64,000 nucleotides of DNA from Pseudomonas fluorescens (lineage in GTDB: Bacteria; Pseudomonadota; Gammaproteobacteria; Pseudomonadales; Pseudomonadaceae). Below, in pieces: positions 10,719 through 19,632 of the stretch (position 1 is the first letter of the stretch; each line of letters opens with the position of its first letter). Both the position numbers and the translations under genes were made by a program. The stretch covers positions 62,001 through 126,000 of the forward strand of contig NZ_CABVIR010000001.1 in the NCBI RefSeq assembly GCF_902498065.1. The letters run 5' to 3'. Under the pieces are notes generated by a model, which saw nothing but the letters and a program-made list of their open reading frames with translations, ran no database searches and was not told the origin of the DNA.

Positions 10719-11720
10719 ATGAGGATGTTCGAGGAAGAAAACGCGCAGTGGGGGCTGGTGCATGCCCTGGTGCTGGATGGTAAAGGCGGTGCGCGTTCGA
10801 TAGCCCGGACTGAACTCGATGACTTGCAACTGCAGGCCCATGAAAGCCTGTGGCTGCATTGGGATCGCAGTCACCCGCAAACCCAGACCTGGCTACGTAA
10901 ATCCAGCGGTCTGAGTGAATTCAGTTGTGATTTGCTGCTTGAAGAAAACACCCGTCCGCGTCTTTTACAGCTTTCCGACAGCGAACTGCTGCTATTTTTG
11001 CGTGGGGTCAATCTCAACCCCGGGGCCGAGCCGGAAGACATGGTCTCGGTGCGGATCTTCGCCTCGGCACAGCGGGTTATCTCGTTGCGCCTGCGTCCAT
11101 TGCGCGCCACTGACGAGTTGCTGGTGCAGCTCGCCGAAGGCAAGGGACCGAAAACCGCCTCCGAACTCATCCTTTATATGGCTCAGTACCTCACCAACAA
11201 GGTGCAGGATCTGGTCAGTTGCCTCTCGGAAGTGGTCGATGAGGAAGAAGAAAAACTGGATGCCGACGAACGGTATTCGCCCGAACATGATTCCATTTTG
11301 CAGATCCGTCGCAGGGCTGCTGCGCTGAAACGTTTCCTGGCACCGCAGCGAGAAATTTTCGGACAACTGACCCGGATAAAACTGCCCTGGTTTGTCGAAG
11401 ATGACGGCGACTACTGGAACGAATTGAACAACAGCCTGACCCGTTATCTCGAGGAACTGGAGTTGACCCGGGAGCGGGTGGGGCTGGTCCTCGAGGCCGA
11501 GGACAGACGTTTGAGCGTGCGCATGAATCGCACGATGTACCGCTTCGGGATCATCACCGGGATCTTTTTGCCGATGAGTTTTCTGACCGGTCTTTTGGGT
11601 ATCAATGTTGGGGGAATTCCGTTCTCTGCCAGCCCGTACGGCTTCCTGATTGCCTGCCTGATGATGATCTCGGTGGCGCTGGGGCAGTGGTGGTTATTCC
11701 GACGTTTGCGCTGGGTATGA
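10719..11720 (+). CDS. cmaX: CmaX, ZntB/CorA-type metal ion transporter
   Basis: A 333-residue 2-TM-GxN family protein. The long N-terminal cytoplasmic part is helical (EEEEKLDADERYSPEHDSIL near residue 175), and two C-terminal membrane helices flank LLGINVGGIP, the GxN pore signature in its ZntB-like GIN form. Family members move Mg, Co or Zn. It heads the cmaX-crfX-cmpX group next to sigX-oprF, an order I recall from Pseudomonas (PA1773-PA1777). The start may be the ATG at 10719 or the one two codons later; both have purine-rich sites upstream. Confidence 0.88.
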   Translation: MRMFEEENAQWGLVHALVLDGKGGARSIARTELDDLQLQAHESLWLHWDRSHPQTQTWLRKSSGLSEFSCDLLLEENTRPRLLQLSDSELLLFLRGVNLNPGAEPEDMVSVRIFASAQRVISLRLRPLRATDELLVQLAEGKGPKTASELILYMAQYLTNKVQDLVSCLSEVVDEEEEKLDADERYSPEHDSILQIRRRAAALKRFLAPQREIFGQLTRIKLPWFVEDDGDYWNELNNSLTRYLEELELTRERVGLVLEAEDRRLSVRMNRTMYRFGIITGIFLPMSFLTGLLGINVGGIPFSASPYGFLIACLMMISVALGQWWLFRRLRWV

Positions 11721-11783
11721 CGATGCGCCATGTGACCCGGGGAAATTTGACCGCGTCTTTCACAGACATCACGAGAGGTGCGT

Positions 11784-12032
11784 ATGCACGATCCGTTTGA
11801 ACAGTCTTTGCGTGACATGCTGAACGCTTCGCCGTCTACCCGCGACGACGATGCGTGCCTTGGGCGTGTCCTGAAAACCGCCAACCGCCAGGTCGGCGCC
11901 GGCGATCTGTTCAGTCTGCTGGGCCGCTGGCTGCCCGCGCTGATGATTGCCTTGAACAACGGATCGGCGCACGTCTCGCCGGTTTCCCGTCACCGTAAAC
12001 CTACCGTTCGCACTGCTGATAAGGCTGATTGA
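11784..12032 (+). CDS. crfX: CrfX, small protein of the cmaX-crfX-cmpX operon
   Basis: An 82-residue protein of unknown biochemical role. It is mostly polar at the N-terminus (FEQSLRDMLNASPSTRDDDACLGRVLKTANRQVG) with a short hydrophobic helix LFSLLGRWLPALMIALNNG around residues 43-60. By position and size it corresponds to PA1774 (CrfX), reported as linked to the SigX/AlgU envelope regulons. An in-frame GTG lies six bases upstream (11778), but the ATG has the better spacing to GAGAGG. Its TGA is followed after two bases by the cmpX ATG, so translation of the two is probably coupled. Confidence 0.8.
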   Translation: MHDPFEQSLRDMLNASPSTRDDDACLGRVLKTANRQVGAGDLFSLLGRWLPALMIALNNGSAHVSPVSRHRKPTVRTADKAD

Positions 12033-12034
12033 AT

Positions 12035-12859
12035 ATGGAACTTGATCTCTGGACTCAGAGCCTCGTCACTGCAATGACTGCGTTATGGACCAAGGTTGCG
12101 AATTTCATTCCGAACCTGTTCGGCGCACTGGTCGTGCTGCTGTTGGGTTTCGTCGTGGCGAAACTTTTGGATACTTTGCTGTCCAAGTTGCTCGCCAAGC
12201 TCGGCCTCGACCGCCTGATGGGCGGTACCGGTTTGACAAAATTGCTGTCCCGGGCCGGCCTTCAAGTACCGATTTCGACGCTCATTGGCAAAATTGTCTA
12301 TTGGTTCGTCCTGCTGATTTTTCTGGTTTCGGCCGCGGAATCCCTTGGACTTGAACGAGTTTCAGCTACGCTGGACATGCTTGCGCTGTATTTGCCGAAA
12401 GTATTTGGCGCCGCGCTGGTGCTGCTGGTAGGTGTTTTATTGGCACAACTGGCCAACGGGCTGGTGCGTGGAGCAGCAGAAGGCGTAGGGCTGGATTACG
12501 CCGCAGGGCTGGGGCGAATTGCCCAGGGTCTGGTAATTATCATCAGTATTTCGGTCGCGATCAGCCAGTTGGAGGTCAAGACTGACCTGCTGAACCATGT
12601 GATCGTGATCGTATTGATTACCGTTGGTCTGGCGGTTGCGCTGGCCATGGGGTTGGGAAGCCGGGAAATTGCCGGCCAGATTCTTGCGGGAATCTATGTG
12701 CGTGAGTTGTATCAGGTTGGGCAACAAGTGCGTGTTGGCGAGGTCGAAGGTCAGATCGAAGAGATCGGCACGGTTAAAACCACATTGCTGACCGATGAGG
12801 GTGAGCTAGTCTCTCTCTCCAATCGGATCCTCCTGGAGCAGCATGTGAGTAGCCGCTAA
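12035..12859 (+). CDS. cmpX: CmpX, MscS-like small-conductance channel protein
   Basis: A 274-residue inner-membrane protein with three TM_helix repeats of the type LVVLLLGFVVAKLLDTLLSKLLAKLGLDRL and a C-terminal beta segment (GQQVRVGEVEGQIEEIGTVKTTLLT near residue 230) resembling the MscS beta domain. CmpX in Pseudomonas is reported as a mechanosensitive-channel-like protein that affects SigX activity and c-di-GMP. A TTG six bases upstream would add two residues; I chose the ATG at 12035. It sits immediately after crfX and 86 bases before sigX. Confidence 0.88.
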   Translation: MELDLWTQSLVTAMTALWTKVANFIPNLFGALVVLLLGFVVAKLLDTLLSKLLAKLGLDRLMGGTGLTKLLSRAGLQVPISTLIGKIVYWFVLLIFLVSAAESLGLERVSATLDMLALYLPKVFGAALVLLVGVLLAQLANGLVRGAAEGVGLDYAAGLGRIAQGLVIIISISVAISQLEVKTDLLNHVIVIVLITVGLAVALAMGLGSREIAGQILAGIYVRELYQVGQQVRVGEVEGQIEEIGTVKTTLLTDEGELVSLSNRILLEQHVSSR

Positions 12860-12881
12860 CCCGGCAAACCCTGCTAATGTA

Positions 12882-12920
12882 TGCCGCCGCAAAATGCCCT
12901 GAGGGGCTGCGGCGGACATT
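12882..12920 (+). promoter_or_regulatory. Hairpin between cmpX and sigX
   Basis: CCGCCGCA pairs with TGCGGCGG, and an inner GCCC/GGGC extends the stem. There is no T run, so it is at most a weak or Rho-assisted terminator. It lies just before the sigX TTG and may modulate read-through from cmpX into sigX. Confidence 0.55.
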
Positions 12921-12945
12921 GACCTGACTGTCGGCCCGACTTGTT

Positions 12946-13536
12946 TTGAATAAAGCTCAATCGCTCTCCACGCGCTACGACCCCCGCGAGCTCTCTGATG
13001 AGGAGTTGGTCGCGCGCTCGCATACCGAGCTGTTTCACGTAACGCGCGCCTATGAAGAATTGATGCGGCGTTACCAACGAACATTATTTAACGTCTGTGC
13101 ACGATATCTTGGGAACGATCGCGATGCAGACGATGTCTGTCAGGAAGTGATGTTGAAGGTGCTGTATGGACTGAAGAACTTCGAAGGTAAATCGAAGTTC
13201 AAGACATGGCTATACAGCATCACGTACAACGAATGCATCACGCAGTATCGGAAAGAACGGCGAAAGCGTCGCTTGATGGACGCTTTGAGTCTGGACCCCC
13301 TCGAGGAAGCGTCTGAAGAAAAGGCGCCGAAACCCGAGGAGAAGGGCGGGCTTGATCGCTGGCTGGTGTATGTGAACCCGATTGACCGTGAAATTCTGGT
13401 GCTACGATTTGTCGCAGAGCTGGAGTTTCAGGAGATCGCAGACATCATGCACATGGGTTTGAGTGCAACAAAAATGCGTTACAAACGCGCTCTAGACAAA
13501 TTGCGTGAGAAATTTGCAGGCATTGCTGAAACTTAG
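12946..13536 (+). CDS. sigX: ECF sigma factor SigX
   Basis: SigX is the extracytoplasmic-function sigma factor that drives oprF and controls membrane fluidity, fatty acid synthesis and c-di-GMP in Pseudomonas. The 196-residue protein has region 2 (RYQRTLFNVCARYLGNDRDADDVCQEV, residues about 45-75, then FKTWLYSITYN) and region 4 (LRFVAELEFQEIADIMHMGLSATKMRYKRAL) near the C-terminus. The start is TTG, giving the N-terminus MNKAQSLSTRYDPRELSDEE. oprF follows 107 bases downstream and the cmaX-crfX-cmpX genes precede it. No anti-sigma gene is adjacent; CmpX is the likely modulator. Confidence 0.96.
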   Translation: MNKAQSLSTRYDPRELSDEELVARSHTELFHVTRAYEELMRRYQRTLFNVCARYLGNDRDADDVCQEVMLKVLYGLKNFEGKSKFKTWLYSITYNECITQYRKERRKRRLMDALSLDPLEEASEEKAPKPEEKGGLDRWLVYVNPIDREILVLRFVAELEFQEIADIMHMGLSATKMRYKRALDKLREKFAGIAET

Positions 13537-13562
13537 TTCGGCGCAAATATCTCTTACGTGTA

Positions 13563-13611
13563 GGCAAGTTCTGATAGACTTGCCGCCGAGTTGTCCCCCG
13601 GTTTGCGGGAC
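13563..13611 (+). promoter_or_regulatory. sigX-oprF intergenic hairpins
   Basis: Two hairpins precede oprF: GGCAAGT/ACTTGCC with an 8-base loop (13563-13584) and GTCCC/GGGAC (13593-13611). The region must also hold the oprF promoters; SigX-dependent and sigma-70 promoters are known for oprF, but I cannot place the hexamers with certainty. Confidence 0.5.
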
Positions 13612-13643
13612 TGCTTCACAATCACCAGATGGGGATTTAACGG

Positions 13644-14678
13644 ATGAAACTGAAAAACACCTTGGGCTTGGCCATTGGTTCTCTTATTGCGGCCACTTCG
13701 TTCGGCGCACTGGCACAAGGCCAAGGCGCAGTTGAAATCGAAGGCTTCGCAAAGAAAGAGTACTACGACAGCCAGCGCGATTTCAAAAACGACGGCAACC
13801 TGTTCGGTGGCTCGGTTGGTTACTTCCTGACCGACGACGTTGAACTGCGTCTGGGCTACGACGAAGTGCACAACGTTCGTAGCGAGTCGGGCAAGAACAT
13901 CAAGGGCTCCAACACCGCCCTGGACGCTCTGTACCACTTCAACAACCCAGGCGACATGCTGCGTCCGTACGTATCTGCTGGTTTCTCCGATCAGAGCATC
14001 GGCCAGAACGATCGCGGTGGTCGTAACGGCTCCACCTTCGCCAACGTTGGCGGCGGTGCCAAGCTGTACTTCACTGACAACTTCTACGCCCGTGCCGGCG
14101 TTGAAGCTCAGTACAACATCGACCAAGGTGACACCGAGTGGGCTCCAAGCGTCGGTATCGGTGTGAACTTCGGTGGCGGCTCCAAGCCTGCAGCCGCTCC
14201 AGTTCCAGCACCGGCTGAAGTCTGCTCCGACAGCGACAACGATGGCGTTTGCGACAACGTTGACAAGTGCCCGGACACCCCAGCCAACGTAACTGTTGAC
14301 GCTGATGGCTGCCCAGCAGTTGCTGAAGTTGTTCGTGTAGAGCTGGACGTTAAGTTCGATTTCGACAAATCTGTTGTTAAAACCAACAGCTACGGCGACA
14401 TCAAGAACCTGGCTGACTTCATGAAGCAGTACCCATCCACCACCACTACTGTTGAAGGTCACACTGACTCCGTCGGTCCTGACGCTTACAACCAGAAACT
14501 GTCCGAGCGTCGTGCAAACGCCGTTAAGCAAGTTCTGACCAACCAGTACGGTGTTGAATCGACTCGCGTTCAGTCTGTTGGCTACGGCGAATCCCGCCCA
14601 GTTGCTGACAACAAAACTGAAGCTGGTCGCGCTGTAAACCGTCGCGTAGAAGCGCAGGTTGAAGCTCAAGCTAAGTAA
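13644..14678 (+). CDS. oprF: Major outer-membrane porin OprF
   Basis: OprF is the main structural porin of Pseudomonas, with an N-terminal eight-strand barrel and a peptidoglycan-binding OmpA domain in the periplasm. The 344-residue precursor has a signal peptide ending in FGALAQG (about residue 24), a barrel to about residue 175, a Pro/Ala hinge (PAAAPVPAPAE), a short cysteine region (VCSDSDNDGVCDNVDKCPD) and the OmpA-like domain with GHTDSVGPDAYNQKLSERRA near residue 270. Codon choice is strongly biased, as expected for an abundant protein. SigX is encoded just upstream and a strong terminator follows. Confidence 0.98.
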   Translation: MKLKNTLGLAIGSLIAATSFGALAQGQGAVEIEGFAKKEYYDSQRDFKNDGNLFGGSVGYFLTDDVELRLGYDEVHNVRSESGKNIKGSNTALDALYHFNNPGDMLRPYVSAGFSDQSIGQNDRGGRNGSTFANVGGGAKLYFTDNFYARAGVEAQYNIDQGDTEWAPSVGIGVNFGGGSKPAAAPVPAPAEVCSDSDNDGVCDNVDKCPDTPANVTVDADGCPAVAEVVRVELDVKFDFDKSVVKTNSYGDIKNLADFMKQYPSTTTTVEGHTDSVGPDAYNQKLSERRANAVKQVLTNQYGVESTRVQSVGYGESRPVADNKTEAGRAVNRRVEAQVEAQAK

Positions 14679-14696
14679 TTAGCCCGCAGCTCTGAG

Positions 14697-14727
14697 AAAA
14701 GCCCGGCTTAGGCCGGGCTTTTCTTTG
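14697..14727 (+). terminator. Intrinsic terminator of oprF
   Basis: Perfect 11-base stem AAAAGCCCGGC / GCCGGGCTTTT with a TTAG loop, 18 bases after the oprF stop. The A/T tract on both sides allows action in both directions. Confidence 0.95.
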
Positions 14728-14759
14728 TCTGCGATTTGGGTTTTCAGATCACCGGACCT

Positions 14760-14783
14760 GCAGGAGCCGGCTTGCCGGCGATG
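14760..14783 (+). repeat. Single REP element
   Basis: A lone REP core (CAGGAGCCGGCTTGCCGGCG) between oprF and the convergent cobA. Confidence 0.75.
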
Positions 14784-14801
14784 GTCGTCAACGGAAATGC
14801 G

Positions 14802-15575
14802 TCATGCCTGACACGCCGTGGCGCTCTCAGGCTCATCAAGAGCAAGCTCGCGCCCATAATTCGTCGCATCACCGGCCGCAACTGCACCGATGACCAAAAT
14901 GGCCGGGCTCTTGAGCTCGAAGCTTCGGGCATCTTCCTCCATCGCCGTCAGATCGCTCCGACATTCCCGTTGGTGCGGCAGAGAAGCGTTTTCAATCATC
15001 GCCACCGGTGTTTGCGCTGCCATCCCTCCGGCCAGCAGTTGCTCGCGAATTTCACTGAGCTTCGCCACGCCCATGTACACCACCAGCGTCGTGCCACTTT
15101 GCGCCAGGGCTCGCCAATTCAGGCTGCTGCCATCCTGAGTGTGGGCGGTGACCAGCGTCACGCCGCGCGCAACGCCCCTCAGGGTCAAGGGAATATCGCA
15201 TTGTGTTGCACCGGCCAGCCCGGCGGTGATGCCATTGACCAGCTCCACGTCGACCCCACGGTCGCGCAGCCACTGTGCCTCTTCACCGCCGCGCCCAAAG
15301 ATGCACGGATCGCCACCCTTGAGCCGCACCACGCATTTACCGTGGCGGGCATACCGCAACATCAATCGATGAATGAAGGCCTGCGGTGTCGAGCGACAGC
15401 CGCCGCGCTTGCCCACCGGAATGATCCGGGCCTGGGGGCAATGCTCCAGCACTGCGCCGTTCACCAGATCGTCGATCAGCACCACATCCGCTTCGCTCAG
15501 CGCCCTGACGGCTTTGAGGGTCAGCAATTCCGGGTCACCAGGACCCGCACCCACCAGCCAGACTTTTGCGTTCAT
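14802..15575 (-). CDS. cobA: Uroporphyrinogen-III C-methyltransferase
   Basis: CobA methylates uroporphyrinogen III at C2 and C7 with SAM to give precorrin-2, the precursor of sirohaem and cobalamin. The 257-residue enzyme carries VWLVGAGPGDPELLTLKA at residue 5, the VVRLKGGDPCIFGRGGEE signature near residue 83 and GTTLVVYMGV near residue 168. It is a stand-alone SUMT, not a CysG fusion. It starts 10 bases after the nasA stop in the same operon. The link is sirohaem, the cofactor of assimilatory nitrite reductase, although that reductase is not in this window. Confidence 0.96.
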   Translation of the reverse strand: MNAKVWLVGAGPGDPELLTLKAVRALSEADVVLIDDLVNGAVLEHCPQARIIPVGKRGGCRSTPQAFIHRLMLRYARHGKCVVRLKGGDPCIFGRGGEEAQWLRDRGVDVELVNGITAGLAGATQCDIPLTLRGVARGVTLVTAHTQDGSSLNWRALAQSGTTLVVYMGVAKLSEIREQLLAGGMAAQTPVAMIENASLPHQRECRSDLTAMEEDARSFELKSPAILVIGAVAAGDATNYGRELALDEPESATACQA

Positions 15576-15585
15576 AGTGTTTTCC

Positions 15586-18303
15586 TCACGAGATGACGGC
15601 GATCGGCTGCGCCGTGGCGGCGAGCAAACGCTTGATTTCCGGGACGCACGAACCGCATTGCGTGCCGCAGCCCAATTCCTGTTTCAACCCCTGCAAGTCC
15701 AGGCCTCGACGGATCCCGGCACAGACCGCGCCTTGGCTGACGTTTTTGCAGTTGCACAGGGTTTTAGTGCCGGCAACCGGCGTGATGGCATTGCCCGGTG
15801 GCGCGCTCAGCGGTGCAAGCATCCACCGCCGCAGTTGTTCGTCTGCACGACCTTGCAGCCAAAGGTCCTGCAGCCAGTGCTGCGCGAGCGTTTCACCCGC
15901 CAGGCGAATCGCGGTAATCCGGCCATGCTCGATGCGTACCCGTTTGCCAATGGAGCGCCGTGGGTCGTCGTAAGCCAGGACCGGACCTTCATTGAGCCCC
16001 AGGCAACGGTCGATATTGCACAACAGTTGCGGATCTGGCGCCGTGGCGCTGGCCGCGCGTACAAGCAGCGCTGGGCGTTCACGGCCAGTCAGGCTGAGGC
16101 TTACGTAGGAAAACTCCTCACAGAGCGGTCGTAGCGTCTCAAAATGCTGTTGAACATCGCCCTCAATCAGGACGAAAAGGTTCCAGGGCAAATGCACGGG
16201 GTCGATTCGTACACCGCTGTGTTTGAGTTCCGGTTGTTTCGATAACGGATCGAACGCCGGTTGGGTGAGCGCATTGACCCCGCCCTTCAGGAACCGGTCG
16301 CCCCAGTGCATGGGCAGAAAAGCCTGGCCCGGGCGCACGCTGTCGTCGCTGCCGACGGCGACAATCACCGCGCCGCGACGGCTTTTCAAACTGACCAGCT
16401 CACCTGCTTGCAGTCCATGGCGATGCAGTTCATCCGGGTGCAGGCTAAGCACGGCTTCGCTGACATGACCGAACAACTGCGCGGCAGTGCCGGTGCGGCT
16501 CATGCCGTGCCACTGATCGCGCAGGCGGCCAGTGATCAGCGTCAGCGGGAATTGCTCGTCGCGTTGTTCCTTGGCGGCAAGGTATGGATCGGCCACAAAC
16601 CGGGCACGTCCGCTGGCGGTCGGGAAAATCCCGTCCCGATACAGTCGGGCCGTACCTTCACGGGCGCCTGCAGGAAACGGCCATTGCTGTGGACCGAGAC
16701 GATCAATCAGCTCATGGCTGATGCCGGACAGGTCCAGATCTCGGTCGCGTGTCAGTAGTTTGTACTCATCGAAGACCTGCGCCGGGGTGTCGAACGCAAA
16801 CAGACTGGGCTGCCCCGGACGCAGATATTTTTCCAGGCGCTGTGCGAAATCCACCGTAATTGCCCAGTCGGATCGCGTTTCGCCGGGGGCGACAATCGCC
16901 TGGCGGACGTGGGAAATCCGCCGTTCGGAGTTGGTCACCGTGCCGTCTTTCTCACCCCAACTGGCGGCGGGCAACAGCAGGTCGGCGAACGCGGCGGTTT
17001 CGGTGGTGCGAAAGGCTTCCTGCAAGACCACGAACGGGCAGGCTTGCAGCGCCGCGCGCACGGCGCTCTGGTCCGGCATCGATTGCGCGGGGTTGGTGCA
17101 GGCAATCCACAGGGCTTTGATGGTTCCGCTGCGAACCTGCTCAAACAGCTCGATAGCGGTGAGCCCGGTACTTTCAGGCAACTGGTCAACGCCCCAGTAG
17201 GCGGCGACTTCTGCACGATGCTCGGCATTGGCCGCTTCGCGATGGCCTGGCAGCAGGTTCGACAGGCTGCCGGTTTCGCGACCACCCATGGCATTCGGCT
17301 GACCGGTCAGGGAAAAAGGTCCTGCACCGGGACGGCCGATTTGCCCGGTGGCCAGGTGCAGATTGATCAGTGCACTGTTTTTCGCACTGCCGGCAGTGGA
17401 CTGGTTCAGTCCCATGCACCACAGCGACAGAAAGCTCGGCGAGGTGCCCACCCATTCGGCGCATTGTTGCAGTTGCTCAACGCTGATCCCGCACAGCTGC
17501 GCAACCATGGGTGGCGTGTAATCGCGCACCAGGTTTTTCAATTCGGCGAGGCCTTCGGTGTGGGCCTTGATGAAGTCGCGGTCGATCCAGTCTTCCCACA
17601 GCAACAGGTACAAAATCCCATGAAACAAGGCGACATCGGAGCCCGGAAGAATCGCCAGATGCAGGTCAGCCAAGTCGCAGGTATCCGTACGACGTGGGTC
17701 GATGACGATGACTTTCATCTGTGGTCGGCGGGATTTGGCCTCTTCCAGGCGACGAAACAGGACCGGGTGGGCGTAGGCCATGTTGCTGCCGACGATCATC
17801 ACGCAGTCGCTCGACTCAAGGTCTTCGTAACTGCAGGGCGGCGCATCGGCGCCGAGGCTGCGCTTGTAGCCGACCACTGCCGATGACATGCACAGGCGCG
17901 AATTGCTGTCGATGTTGTTGGTGCCCACCAACGCTCGCGCCAGTTTGTTGAAACTGTAGTAGTCCTCGGTCAGCAACTGCCCGGAAATGTAAAACGCCAC
18001 GCTGTCCGGGCCATGTTCGGCGAGGGTGTCGGCGAACACGCTGGCGGCGTGATCAAGGGCGGTGTCCCAGTCGGTGCGGCTGCGGGCCAGCCCTTTGCCC
18101 AGGCGCAGTTCGGGATACAGCGCTCGGGCCGCGAGGTCGCCGGTCAGGTGCAGGGTTGAACCCTTGCTGCACAGCTTGCCGAAGTTGGCCGGGTGGGCCG
18201 GATCGCCGCTGACGCCGAGGATGCGCTCGCCGTCATGCTCGATCAGCACGCCGCAGCCGACCCCGCAGTAGCAACAGGTGGAGGCGGTGATCTGGCGGTT
18301 CAT
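15586..18303 (-). CDS. nasA: Assimilatory nitrate reductase catalytic subunit
   Basis: A 905-residue cytoplasmic molybdopterin oxidoreductase that reduces nitrate to nitrite. The N-terminal [4Fe-4S] site is C10-xx-C13-xxx-C17 plus the Cys in GKLCSKG. The Mo-bisMGD regions follow (SNMAYAHPVLFRRLEE, WCMGLNQSTAGSAKN, QPNAMGGRETGSLSNLLPGH), and a molydopterin-dinucleotide-binding domain occupies residues about 590-700. The last 60 residues form a BFD-like [2Fe-2S] domain (TLCNCKNVSQGAVCAGIRRG ... CGTQCGSCVPEI), which would accept electrons from a flavoprotein. Its ATG overlaps the stop of the NirB-like gene by one base (TGATG), so translation is coupled. The gene is called nasC in some strains. 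Confidence 0.96.
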   Translation of the reverse strand: MNRQITASTCCYCGVGCGVLIEHDGERILGVSGDPAHPANFGKLCSKGSTLHLTGDLAARALYPELRLGKGLARSRTDWDTALDHAASVFADTLAEHGPDSVAFYISGQLLTEDYYSFNKLARALVGTNNIDSNSRLCMSSAVVGYKRSLGADAPPCSYEDLESSDCVMIVGSNMAYAHPVLFRRLEEAKSRRPQMKVIVIDPRRTDTCDLADLHLAILPGSDVALFHGILYLLLWEDWIDRDFIKAHTEGLAELKNLVRDYTPPMVAQLCGISVEQLQQCAEWVGTSPSFLSLWCMGLNQSTAGSAKNSALINLHLATGQIGRPGAGPFSLTGQPNAMGGRETGSLSNLLPGHREAANAEHRAEVAAYWGVDQLPESTGLTAIELFEQVRSGTIKALWIACTNPAQSMPDQSAVRAALQACPFVVLQEAFRTTETAAFADLLLPAASWGEKDGTVTNSERRISHVRQAIVAPGETRSDWAITVDFAQRLEKYLRPGQPSLFAFDTPAQVFDEYKLLTRDRDLDLSGISHELIDRLGPQQWPFPAGAREGTARLYRDGIFPTASGRARFVADPYLAAKEQRDEQFPLTLITGRLRDQWHGMSRTGTAAQLFGHVSEAVLSLHPDELHRHGLQAGELVSLKSRRGAVIVAVGSDDSVRPGQAFLPMHWGDRFLKGGVNALTQPAFDPLSKQPELKHSGVRIDPVHLPWNLFVLIEGDVQQHFETLRPLCEEFSYVSLSLTGRERPALLVRAASATAPDPQLLCNIDRCLGLNEGPVLAYDDPRRSIGKRVRIEHGRITAIRLAGETLAQHWLQDLWLQGRADEQLRRWMLAPLSAPPGNAITPVAGTKTLCNCKNVSQGAVCAGIRRGLDLQGLKQELGCGTQCGSCVPEIKRLLAATAQPIAVIS

Positions 18304-19523
18304 CAGCTGGCTTCCCGCAGGGCTTCACCGAACATCAGGTGATCGCGGATTTCATCAATATTCTGGCTCTCACGAATCTGCCGGAAATACCAGCCGCCAT
18401 CCGCCGTGTCACCGTACAGGCAGGCCCCGACCAGTACGTCGTCCTTGATCACCAGTTTTTTGTAGATACCCCCGATCGGGTCGCGGAGGGTGATGGTTTC
18501 AGTGCCTTCGCCGCCCATGAAGTCGCCGGCGGAGAACAGGTCGATGCCGGTGACTTTCAATTTGGTCGAGGTCACCGAGCCTTTGTAGCTGGCGAAGCCA
18601 AGCTGGGCGAGATGGTTGGCGCAGACCTTGGCCTGTTCGAACAGCGGCGCCACCAGGCCATAGGCAATGCCGCGATGGCTGGCGCATTCGCCGATGGCGT
18701 ATACCCGCGGGTCGTAGGTTTGCAGGGTGTCGTTGACCAGAATCCCTCGGTTGCACGGGAGTCCCGAGCGTTCCGCGAGTTCGGTCGCGGGGCGGATGCC
18801 GGCGGCCATGACCACCAGGTCGGCGGGGATGAGGTCGCCGTTCTTGAATTCGACCGAGCCGACCCGGCCATTGCCGGCATCGTGCAGGGCCTGGGTTTGC
18901 TCACGCAGACGAAAGTGCAGGCCACGGTCCTCAAGCGCGGTTTGCAGCAACCGGCCGCTGATGTTGTCCAGTTGCCGTTCCAGCAACCATTCACCGTTGT
19001 GCACCACGGTGACGTGCATGCCGCGCAGCATCAGGCCGTTGGCCGCTTCCAGGCCGAGCAGGCCGCCGCCGATGACCACCGCGTGCTTGTGGGTCTTGGC
19101 GGTGCTGATCATGGCTTGGGTGTCGGCGATGTCGCGGTAGCCGATCACGCCGTGCAGTGTGTTGCCCGGGATCGGCAGGATGAACGGGGTCGAGCCGGTG
19201 GCAATCAGCAGGCGGTCATACTCGGCCTCGGTGCCGTCGTCGGCGATCACTCGACGTTTGACTCGGTCGATCTCTACGACTCGGCGGTTGAGCAGCAACT
19301 TGATGTTGTTGTCCAGGTACCAGTCCAGGTCGTTGAGCGCGATATCTTCGAAGGTTTGCTCGCCGGCCAATACGGGCGACAGCAGGATGCGGTTGTAGTT
19401 GGTATGGGGTTCGGCACCGAAGACCGTGATGTCGTACAGCTCGTTGCTCAGCTTGAGCAGCTCTTCCAAGGTGCGAACCCCGGCCATGCCGTTGCCGATC
19501 ATCACCAGTTTTAGTTTTTTCAT
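18303..19523 (-). CDS. NirB-like FAD/NAD(P)H oxidoreductase, likely NADH partner of NasA
   Basis: A 406-residue pyridine-nucleotide-disulphide-type flavoprotein that matches only the N-terminal half of NirB. It has the FAD site VMIGNGMAGVRTLEELL near residue 6, the NAD site HAVVIGGGLLGLEAANGL near residue 145, and ends at the NirB-type LYGDTADGGWYFRQIRES segment. The [2Fe-2S] and sirohaem domains of a full NirB (about 850 residues) are missing, and no nirD is present. The start ATG at 19523 has GGAG nearby; the frame extends 23 codons upstream. It is the first gene after an ANTAR attenuator and is translationally coupled to nasA. I infer it passes electrons from NADH to the [2Fe-2S] domain of NasA, like NasB proteins; it could also serve a nitrite reductase made elsewhere. 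Confidence 0.8.
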   Translation of the reverse strand: MKKLKLVMIGNGMAGVRTLEELLKLSNELYDITVFGAEPHTNYNRILLSPVLAGEQTFEDIALNDLDWYLDNNIKLLLNRRVVEIDRVKRRVIADDGTEAEYDRLLIATGSTPFILPIPGNTLHGVIGYRDIADTQAMISTAKTHKHAVVIGGGLLGLEAANGLMLRGMHVTVVHNGEWLLERQLDNISGRLLQTALEDRGLHFRLREQTQALHDAGNGRVGSVEFKNGDLIPADLVVMAAGIRPATELAERSGLPCNRGILVNDTLQTYDPRVYAIGECASHRGIAYGLVAPLFEQAKVCANHLAQLGFASYKGSVTSTKLKVTGIDLFSAGDFMGGEGTETITLRDPIGGIYKKLVIKDDVLVGACLYGDTADGGWYFRQIRESQNIDEIRDHLMFGEALREAS

Positions 19524-19594
19524 CAGGTTCTCCGGGGAGTTCGGGCCCGCCTCGTCAGGGCGTTCAGGTCGTGCTCGACAAATTTTGCGCAAAC

Positions 19595-19632
19595 AAAAAA
19601 AGGCGTCCCGCTAGTTGCCTAGCGAGGACGCC
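19595..19632 (-). terminator. Attenuator terminator of the nirB-like/nasA/cobA operon
   Basis: On the minus strand GGCGTCC-TCGCTAG pairs with CTAGCG-GGACGCC around a GCAA loop, followed by seven T. It lies 72 bases before the NirB-like ATG, inside the leader, so it must be read through for expression. Its 5' arm overlaps the hairpin at 19625-19640. Confidence 0.92.

Noticed and set aside
18295..18310. Frameshift or deletion explaining the short NirB-like gene
   Set aside because: The stop overlaps the nasA start in a tidy coupling and no remnant of the sirohaem domain is found, so the short form looks stable.
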